From the NCBI GenBank assembly GCA_030612445.1, contig JAUWNW010000014.1, positions 1 through 36,844 of the forward strand: a DNA stretch of 36,844 nucleotides. The letters run 5' to 3'. The position numbers were made by a program, and so were the translations under genes. This document shows positions 31,691 through 36,844 of the stretch, piece after piece (position 1 is the first letter of the stretch; each line of letters starts with the position of its first letter). A model generated the notes under the pieces. The model was not told where the DNA came from. It ran no database searches and was given only the letters and a program-made list of their open reading frames with translations. Source of the stretch: Candidatus Aminicenantota bacterium (GTDB lineage: Bacteria > Acidobacteriota > Aminicenantia > Aminicenantales > Aminicenantaceae).

Positions 31691-33445
31691 TTATTGCTCC
31701 TTTATACCTGTTAATAGCTGCTTGATTTCGTTAAGAGCTTTTTCTACGGGAGCGCTGAGCTGGTTTCCTTTTTGGAGGCTGTCGGGTTGAATCCCGAGGA
31801 CATAAGCGTTTTTCAGCTTACTGTAATTGATAAGTCCGGATACAGTTGGAAGAAGTCTATGGCTTAGAGAGATGTTATTAAGGATTAAATGCAAGGGCAG
31901 GAGAGTTACTTTTCCGGGATCTTCATTAAAGTCAACAGCATCAAGGAAAATAAGCGGCCGGTCACTATCATTTATCCACAGGTCTTCATTTTGTTCGATT
32001 TCTGATTCCAGCAGAACATCCTGAATTCCAGTATTTTTTAATTCCCTTGCCAGTTTTATCCCAACTCCGTCATCGGACAGAGTTGGGTTGCCCACTCCGA
32101 TAAAAGTAGGGTCACCTTTCTGGGTTATTTCTTCAAGCTGCATTTTCCAATTGTTTTTTGGGGCATTCCTGACCTCTGCCATGTGAGCAGAGCAACTGAT
32201 GCAGGGGTCAAAGGCTCTGACGATAATATCCATGCGGTCTCTGATCTGGTCTTCTTTGCCTTCATCCAGCAGTTTTTGGGCAGCGATATGACAATATCTT
32301 TCGATATCCTCTGCATTTTGAGCAGTAGGAGTAATAATATCGACCTGAGATACAAGCTTATCTGTAATTTCATGGTGATGGATAAGCAGACCGCGGGGAG
32401 CTTCAACCAATCCGGTTCCTTTACCATTTTTTGCTGAATAATCGACTATTGATTTATCTTCTTTAAGTTTGAGGATTTCATCTACTAATTCAGGTATGAG
32501 TTCAAAGGAATACAGAATCTCAAGCGAGCGGGCGGCATTGTGAAAGAAGGGGTTGGATTTCCATTTGGAACTGTAATATTTTTTGTACATTTTTCCAGCT
32601 TCACCTTTGAGTCTTTCGCCCAGGTTTACGATTCTTGCCAGAGCTCCTACTGAATAGGGTTTCTCCTGATAAAGGCTATGCTTGGCAAAGGAGTGAGAGA
32701 CTATGAATTCATTGGTTAATTTTTTATACTCATCCCGCGGGAAAGTCTTTCCGGTTGAAAGGAGAATCTCATCACCCCAGAAACCGAATTTATTATCACC
32801 AGGTTCACAGCAGGCATACAGAGTCGGAGCATCAGGACAGTCGGGGTAATCGATTCCGCAGAAAAGGTTGACGGTCTTAAAGACAAAGGGCATAAAATGA
32901 AGGGCTCTTGTTTTTATCTGAAGCAGTTCTTCCCTAGTAGGATACTTACCAAACCCACCGATCACTGCATTTTCGCCATGGATATAACGTCCATTCAGTG
33001 TTTTCATAACATGGTTTCCAAAATGTTTCATCTCAAGGGCGATCTTGACTTCGAATTCGTATTTGGAGGCCATGGCAATGGCATTGGGGAAGCCGAGAAA
33101 ATCAGGGAGGGCCAGGTAAAAAGTGTGCAGAGCATGGCTTTCTATAAATTCTCCCATATGCATTAATTCACGTAAAAGATAGGATTTCTGTGATACTTTA
33201 ACATCAAGGGCGTTTTCCATAGCTCGCAGTACTGCATTTTTATGGGAGACGCTGCAGATAGCGCATATCCGGGGGGACATACTGACGTCTTCCTCAGGAG
33301 TTCTTCCTACCGTCAGCTTTTCTATCAGGCGCGGGCCTTCATATATGGAGAATTTTACCTCAGAGACAATTTTTCCGTCTATAGTTGCGGAAATGCCGCC
33401 GTTTCCTTCAACGCGGGCCAGATGGTCTACACTTATCTTTTTCAT
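31691..33445 (-). CDS. [NiFe] hydrogenase large subunit fused to its maturation endopeptidase
   Basis: 584 residues. Residues 1-421 form a group-3-type catalytic subunit with L1 motif RICAICSVSH (C61, C64, H68) and L2 motif DPCISCSAH (C415, C418, H421), the four Ni/Fe-binding cysteines. Large subunits normally end soon after L2 with a short tail cut off after the His. Here the tail is 163 residues and is a complete HycI/HybD-type nickel-dependent endopeptidase: FIGVGNPTLSDDGVG (about 448-462, Asp458/459), FLDAVD (Asp502), SLSHRLLP (His529) and LGIQPDSLQ. The three putative nickel ligands are retained. There is no stop or frame break at the junction (32183/32182). Cleavage after H421 would release the protease itself. 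Last gene of the hydrogenase operon, overlapping the small subunit gene by ATGA. Confidence 0.93.
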   Translation of the reverse strand: MKKISVDHLARVEGNGGISATIDGKIVSEVKFSIYEGPRLIEKLTVGRTPEEDVSMSPRICAICSVSHKNAVLRAMENALDVKVSQKSYLLRELMHMGEFIESHALHTFYLALPDFLGFPNAIAMASKYEFEVKIALEMKHFGNHVMKTLNGRYIHGENAVIGGFGKYPTREELLQIKTRALHFMPFVFKTVNLFCGIDYPDCPDAPTLYACCEPGDNKFGFWGDEILLSTGKTFPRDEYKKLTNEFIVSHSFAKHSLYQEKPYSVGALARIVNLGERLKGEAGKMYKKYYSSKWKSNPFFHNAARSLEILYSFELIPELVDEILKLKEDKSIVDYSAKNGKGTGLVEAPRGLLIHHHEITDKLVSQVDIITPTAQNAEDIERYCHIAAQKLLDEGKEDQIRDRMDIIVRAFDPCISCSAHMAEVRNAPKNNWKMQLEEITQKGDPTFIGVGNPTLSDDGVGIKLARELKNTGIQDVLLESEIEQNEDLWINDSDRPLIFLDAVDFNEDPGKVTLLPLHLILNNISLSHRLLPTVSGLINYSKLKNAYVLGIQPDSLQKGNQLSAPVEKALNEIKQLLTGIKEQ

Positions 33446-34221
33446 TTTGACTCCTTTCTAAATTGCTCAAAAAATTCCGCAAGTTTTGTTCCTGCATAAT
33501 TGGACATCAGCTTTTTTATTGCTTCTATATCAAACCCTTTTTCTTTTAAGAGGAAAAATTCTGAGTAGGGATTTGCTCCTTCTACAGGTCCCCAGCATCC
33601 TGTGCAGGGGAGGTTGTAGTTGGGGCAGATTGAACCGCACCCATCTGCCGTTAGAGGCCCGAGGCAGGGGATTCCTTTGTTTAAAAGGCAATCATTTTCA
33701 TTATATTTACAGGTGACACAAACAGGGCGAGGGTATTTTTCCGGGGGTGAGCCTTTTAATACCCTGGTAAAAAAATGTAAAAATTGTTCTTTTCCGACCG
33801 GGCATCCGGGCAAATAGAGGTCCACATCGATATAAGCATCTATGGGTTTGGATTGGACAGCTCTGGTATGGGTCATTTCTATATCCCCATAGATTTTCTT
33901 ATAATTTTCCTTCCATTCCTTATTTCCAAATCTGGCCTGTATGCCGCCTACAGAAGCACAGAGACCAAAGGCAACAACTACTTTTGCCCGTTCTCTGATG
34001 TCTTTTAATTCTTCAATCTCTTTTTCTGTAGTGACAGAACCTTCCACCAGGGCTATATCCAACTCTCCGTCGATATTGTCACTTTTAACCATAAGAAACG
34101 ACTGAATATCAGCAGCATTGAAAATATCGATAAGTTCCATTTCACAGTCGGTGATAAGAAGGGCGCAGCCGGCGCAGCCAGTCAGTTCATAAATTCCGAT
34201 TTTCAATTTATCTTTGTTCAT
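33442..34221 (-). CDS. [NiFe] hydrogenase small subunit (group 3 type)
   Basis: 259 residues without a Tat signal, so cytoplasmic. The proximal cluster motif is LTGCAGCALLITDCE at the N-terminus with partner cysteines in FGLCASVGG and LPGCPVGKE. A ferredoxin-like C-terminal section holds CVTCKYNENDC, CLGPLTADGCGSICP and CTGCWGPVEG, indicating three iron-sulfur clusters in total. It transfers electrons from the Ni-Fe site to the flavin subunit. This matches the HydD/sulfhydrogenase delta type of group 3b/3c enzymes. It sits 11 bases downstream of the gamma-type subunit gene. Confidence 0.93.
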   Translation of the reverse strand: MNKDKLKIGIYELTGCAGCALLITDCEMELIDIFNAADIQSFLMVKSDNIDGELDIALVEGSVTTEKEIEELKDIRERAKVVVAFGLCASVGGIQARFGNKEWKENYKKIYGDIEMTHTRAVQSKPIDAYIDVDLYLPGCPVGKEQFLHFFTRVLKGSPPEKYPRPVCVTCKYNENDCLLNKGIPCLGPLTADGCGSICPNYNLPCTGCWGPVEGANPYSEFFLLKEKGFDIEAIKKLMSNYAGTKLAEFFEQFRKESK

Positions 34222-34231
34222 CTTGATCCCC

Positions 34232-35092
34232 TTAAATGAGTTCCCTCATATGTATGACATCCCAGTAAGTAAAAACAGGTCCGTCAAGGCAGGTGTAAAT
34301 ATAATCTATGGCGCAATGGCCGCATTTTCCCACTCCGCATTTCATCCGGCGTTCCAGAGTCATGAGGATTTGGTCTTTAGGAATGTCCAGTTTTAAAATT
34401 TCTTCAAGCACGAACTTGTACATGATCGGGGGTCCGCAAACCAAGCTGAAGGTGTTTTCAGGATTTATAGTGCCAAGTTTTTTAAACAACTGAGTAACCA
34501 ATCCTACATCTTCGGGCCATTCTCCGGTATCGTCTTCATCAACGGTTAAATAACATTCCAGGTCTTCTCTCTCTTTCAAGGAGAAAAATTCTTCCCGCAG
34601 GAGCATTTCCGTCGGTCTTTTGGCTCCGTGAAGGAGCATGACCCGGCCGAATTGGTCCCTGTTATCCAACAGATACAACAGTACGGAACGGAGCGGGGCT
34701 GCCCCCAGACCACCCATGACGATCATAATGTCTTTGCCTTTCATTTTCTTTACAGGGAAGGTATTTCCATAAGGGCCTCTCAAACCGATCAGGTCGTTTT
34801 CTTTCATCTGAAAAAGAGCATTTGTCACTGTCCCTGCTTTCCGAATACAGAATTCCAAAAGCCCCGGACGTGATGGGGTTGATGATATGGAAAAAGGAGC
34901 TTCACCGGCTCCTAAAACGGAGATCATGGCGAACTGGCCTGTCTGATATTGAAAGGAAAGAGCTTTATTCATATCTACAATCCGGATCTGAAAGAATTTA
35001 ACATCATCGGTCAGCGGATATGTGCGGACTATTCTGGCCGGTTCTGGCTGAAAAGGATTTAATGGGGCTTTAATTTTGTTTTCTCCGTTCAT
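34232..35092 (-). CDS. FAD/NAD(P)-binding hydrogenase subunit gamma
   Basis: 286 residues of ferredoxin-NADP reductase-like fold: flavin region TGQFAMISVLGAGEAPFSIS, RGPYGNTFPV, nucleotide-binding MVMGGLGAAPLRSVLLYLL, CGPPIMYKFV and a C-terminal [2Fe-2S] motif CGVGKCGHCAIDYIYTC. This is the HydG-type subunit of bidirectional NAD(P)-reducing hydrogenases (sulfhydrogenase family). It exchanges electrons between the small subunit, the beta subunit and NAD(P)H. Start and stop overlap the beta-subunit gene (ATGA-type at 35089-35092). Confidence 0.93.
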   Translation of the reverse strand: MNGENKIKAPLNPFQPEPARIVRTYPLTDDVKFFQIRIVDMNKALSFQYQTGQFAMISVLGAGEAPFSISSTPSRPGLLEFCIRKAGTVTNALFQMKENDLIGLRGPYGNTFPVKKMKGKDIMIVMGGLGAAPLRSVLLYLLDNRDQFGRVMLLHGAKRPTEMLLREEFFSLKEREDLECYLTVDEDDTGEWPEDVGLVTQLFKKLGTINPENTFSLVCGPPIMYKFVLEEILKLDIPKDQILMTLERRMKCGVGKCGHCAIDYIYTCLDGPVFTYWDVIHMRELI

Positions 35093-36150
35093 TTTGTCAC
35101 CTCTTTGCTCAAGCGATTCCAGAAAGTATCTACTTCTTCACCGTCCAAGGATTTTGATACAGTATAAACATTGATGTCGACCGGACAAGTTACTATACAG
35201 CGCCCACAGCCCACACAGGCTGGCTTGCCGTATTTTGAGATATAGGACTGCAGTTTGTGAGTGTAAAAAAGTTTGAGCCTGTCGGATCTTTTCTCTCTGA
35301 AATTTTCACCGCCGGCAACACCTGAGTAATTCTCGAGCGTACAGGAATCCCAGCAGCGGCTTATATTAGAGCAATTTTTTCCCAGAATAGGTTTATCTTC
35401 AACATTATAGCAGTTGCAGGTTGGGCAAACATTACTGCAGGAGCCGCAGGCGAGGCAGGCTTCACCCAACTTATCCCACAAAGGGCTTTGGTATTTGAGT
35501 TCCATGAGGTCTGGCATGGCTTCAAAGTTGATATCTTTTGCAAAAGCCTTATCTCGTTCTTCTCTTCTTTTGGAGAACTTTTGGATATCTTTATCAGTCA
35601 GGTCTTCATCAAATAATTCCGGTTTCAGCCGGATAAGGTCATCTCCGCGGCTTGAACCGATCCAGACAACATATGTGTCCTCTAAGTCTGTAAAGAAAAG
35701 GTCATAGCCTTCTTCTACTACGTGAGTATGAGTGGATTTGCAGAGGCAATATTCATCCGGCCAGCATGAGTGCCCTAAAATGAGAGTATTATCCCGGGCT
35801 CTCTGATAGTAAGGGTCATTGTACTCGTGGCTGTAAAACTTATCCATGGTAACCAGGGCATGGATATCGCAAGGGTGGATGCCGAAAATAATTTTTTTGT
35901 TCACATGAGAAAAATCCGGAGTATATTCTGTGCTTGATGCTCGAAACATATTGAAATTAGCTGGGAGCATGATTTTTTTGGGGGGGAGGATAGTTCTGGT
36001 GTAATCCAAGTTTATTTTGGAAAAGTCTTCAATAACTTCAAAAATGTGTTTGTCAGGGCTTTTTTTTACAGGCGCCCATAAATCGGCCTCCTTGGAAATT
36101 ATTTCCAAGAATAGAAACAGGTTTGATTTTTTTAGTTTTACGATTTTCAT
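35089..36150 (-). CDS. 4Fe-4S hydrogenase subunit beta
   Basis: 353 residues of the HydB/sulfhydrogenase-beta type: GIHPCDIHAL, HSCWPDEYCLC in the N-terminal half, then two [4Fe-4S] motifs CLACGSCSNVCPTCNC (about 230) and CVGCGRCIVTCPVDIN (about 320). It carries electrons between the flavin subunit and an external or bound partner. First gene of the hydrogenase operon; AAGGA is 10 bases upstream of ATG 36150 and a sigma-54-like promoter lies about 45-60 bases upstream. Confidence 0.92.
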   Translation of the reverse strand: MKIVKLKKSNLFLFLEIISKEADLWAPVKKSPDKHIFEVIEDFSKINLDYTRTILPPKKIMLPANFNMFRASSTEYTPDFSHVNKKIIFGIHPCDIHALVTMDKFYSHEYNDPYYQRARDNTLILGHSCWPDEYCLCKSTHTHVVEEGYDLFFTDLEDTYVVWIGSSRGDDLIRLKPELFDEDLTDKDIQKFSKRREERDKAFAKDINFEAMPDLMELKYQSPLWDKLGEACLACGSCSNVCPTCNCYNVEDKPILGKNCSNISRCWDSCTLENYSGVAGGENFREKRSDRLKLFYTHKLQSYISKYGKPACVGCGRCIVTCPVDINVYTVSKSLDGEEVDTFWNRLSKEVTK

Positions 36151-36195
36151 TAAATGTGTCCTTTTTCGTAATAAAACATTCCATTTACTGATACA

Positions 36196-36213
36196 TGCAA
36201 ATTATATGCCGAT
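36196..36213 (-). promoter_or_regulatory. sigma-54-like promoter of the hydrogenase operon
   Basis: Reverse-strand TCGGCATATAATTTGCATG has GG and GC elements with exact 10-base spacing and TTTGCA at the -12 position. It is weaker than the 31381 site (CGGCAT instead of TGGCAC). The predicted start lies near 36185, a leader of about 35 bases ahead of ATG 36150. Confidence 0.5.
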
Positions 36214-36292
36214 TTTATTATCCGGCAAGATATTATTGATCCTTTCTAAATAGTTGGAAATGATGAAGATATATTCGATTCTTTTTATAGGG

Positions 36293-36360
36293 GGGGAGTG
36301 GAATAAATTGTCATGGAGGGAATTTTTCCTCACATGCCGGGCAATTTTAACCCACTCCCC
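36293..36360. promoter_or_regulatory. long imperfect hairpin upstream of the hydrogenase promoter
   Basis: Outer arms GGGGAGTGG (36293-36301) and CCACTCCCC (36352-36360) are perfect. Inside them AAATTG (36305-36310) pairs with CAATTT (36342-36347), and a central GAGGGAA faces TTTCCTC. It lies 80-165 bases upstream of the sigma-54-like site, a suitable distance for an activator site, but it could also be a terminator or small RNA. Confidence 0.4.
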
Positions 36361-36380
36361 GAATAATTGAGGTTGCAGTA

Positions 36381-36428
36381 GGCAGGGGAAACCAGGAAAG
36401 GCAGGAAAAGCAGGAAAACCAGGGGAAA
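36381..36428 (+). repeat. 9-base tandem repeat, about five units
   Basis: Purine-rich units of the form RRSCAGGRR, such as GGCAGGGGA, AACCAGGAA, AGGCAGGAA and AAGCAGGAA, repeat with a 9-base period. In one reverse frame this reads as a proline/phenylalanine/glycine run but no gene is supported. Confidence 0.6.
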
Positions 36429-36481
36429 CTTTTAAAAATAGCTGGAAGAAGGCCTTTAACGATAGAGACTGAATTATTTTG

Positions 36482-36646
36482 CTTGACCTATTCATAAAAA
36501 AATGGCGATGTTTTTATCATTAATTTATTTTCAGTTATATGCAAGATTTTTTCGAGAATGATTATTTTAACCATTTTCTCCTTTTCCATTTACTATTTAC
36601 TATTTTCCAGTTTTTCCGTATCTGCGGCAACCTCGACTCGTGCATA
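36482..36646 (+). repeat. dispersed repeat, mosaic copy (E8)
   Basis: Begins CTTGACCTATTCATAAAAAAATGGCGATG and to about 36580 matches the reverse complement of the hairpin side of the copy at 13568-13819. It then switches to the TTTACTATTTACTATTTTCC...CTGCGGCAACCTCGACTCGTG module seen at 6980-7060. The second stem arm and the outer terminus (expected AATAATTCAGG) are missing: it ends CTCGTGCATAAAGAG. Confidence 0.75.
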
Positions 36647-36682
36647 AAGAGATATAACCGAATCTTGTGTATGAAAGGAAAA

Positions 36683-36844
36683 AGCGTATCCTATGTTGAG
36701 AAACAAAATTCAACAAGGACCCGGATGGGTCCGAAAGGATACGCTCATGAACAATGTTACTGCAAAACAGGAAGTGATGCGCGATCTCAAGGCCCGCGGC
36801 CTTAAGGAATCGCCCAAGTTGGCTGTAGGCGACGGTGCCCTGGG
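36683..36844 (+). mobile_element. left end of an IS256-family (Mutator-type) insertion sequence, truncated by the window
   Basis: Before the gene lies an inverted repeat AGCGTATCCT (36683-36692) and AGGATACGCT (36737-36746) enclosing a smaller hairpin GGACCC-GGAT-GGGTCC. The gene starts at ATG 36747 and its product matches the central block of IS256 transposases. The true left end of the element is not defined. Confidence 0.55.
36747..36844 (+). pseudogene. IS256-family transposase fragment, N-terminus apparently deleted, runs off the window
   Basis: The visible translation is MNNVTAKQ followed by EVMRDLKARGLKESPKLA and VGDGALG. In IS256 transposases the block VLRDLKARGL...PKLAIGDGALGFW lies about 200 or more residues into a protein of about 400. 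Here it begins at codon 9, so most of the N-terminal half appears to be missing. The rest lies beyond the window, so whether the C-terminal part is intact is unknown. Confidence 0.65.

Noticed and set aside
32125-32182. Independent translation start for the protease part of the hydrogenase fusion (internal ATG right after His421)
   Set aside because: No ribosome-binding sequence stands before this ATG and the frame is continuous, so a fused product is the simpler reading, although an internal start is not excluded.
36202-36495. Reverse frame with Phe-Pro-Gly/Ala repeats
   Set aside because: This is the translation of the 9-base tandem repeat and overlaps promoter sequence; no evidence of a gene.
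36539-36805. Open frame of 88 codons at the right end
   Set aside because: It crosses the dispersed repeat and the IS leader, and is out of frame with the recognisable transposase fragment at 36747.

Overview
The window looks like a chromosomal (probably metagenome-derived) stretch from a Gram-negative, anaerobic bacterium of a poorly sampled lineage. The Gram-negative inference rests on lipopolysaccharide genes (heptose kinase, GT9 heptosyltransferase-like protein, LPS-kinase-like protein, O-antigen ligase) and a secreted SH3/beta-barrel protein. The anaerobic inference rests on a cytoplasmic group-3-type [NiFe] hydrogenase and a heterodisulfide-reductase-like (Hdr) flavo-iron-sulfur complex. 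I cannot name the phylum from sequence alone.

Layout. 1-3.1 kb: three forward sugar-nucleotide genes (dTDP-glucose dehydratase and a GDP-mannose dehydratase/reductase-like pair). 3.2-6.5 kb: reverse operon of O-antigen ligase, PHP-domain protein and heptose kinase. 6.5-7.2 kb: a gene-free mosaic of dispersed repeats. 7.2-8.5 kb: Trm112-like protein and a GT9 glycosyltransferase. 8.5-9.4 kb: non-coding or decayed DNA with nested inverted repeats. 9.4-12.3 kb: LPS-kinase-like protein, a glycoside-hydrolase-fold protein and a methyltransferase. 12.3-15.1 kb: SH3/outer-membrane protein, a repeat, YggT, and a nucleoside-transporter gene carrying two apparent internal deletions. 15.1-19.7 kb: dprA, topA, xerC/D, and convergent comEA.

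20.3-36.2 kb is almost entirely reverse-strand. The hydrogenase operon (beta, gamma, small, large) runs from 36150 to 31691 and has a sigma-54-like promoter. A second very long operon starts at a near-consensus sigma-54 promoter at 31381-31399. It runs through two receiver proteins, hdrC, hdrB, an hdrA with an inserted GltD-type NADPH oxidoreductase, a receiver-histidine kinase, hypB, hypA, a methyltransferase, a UbiA prenyltransferase, mgtC and rdgB. I infer that the two operons form an H2/NAD(P)H/Hdr redox module under phospho-relay and sigma-54 control.

The most striking points are four. (1) The hydrogenase large subunit carries its own HycI/HybD-type maturation endopeptidase as a C-terminal fusion, in the place of the peptide that is normally cleaved off. 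(2) HdrA is interrupted by a GltD module, and HdrB lacks one expected cluster cysteine. (3) A family of dispersed repeats has conserved inverted termini and a subterminal hairpin whose stem sequence changes between copies while staying self-complementary. (4) The window's right edge has an IS256-type transposase fragment whose N-terminus appears deleted.
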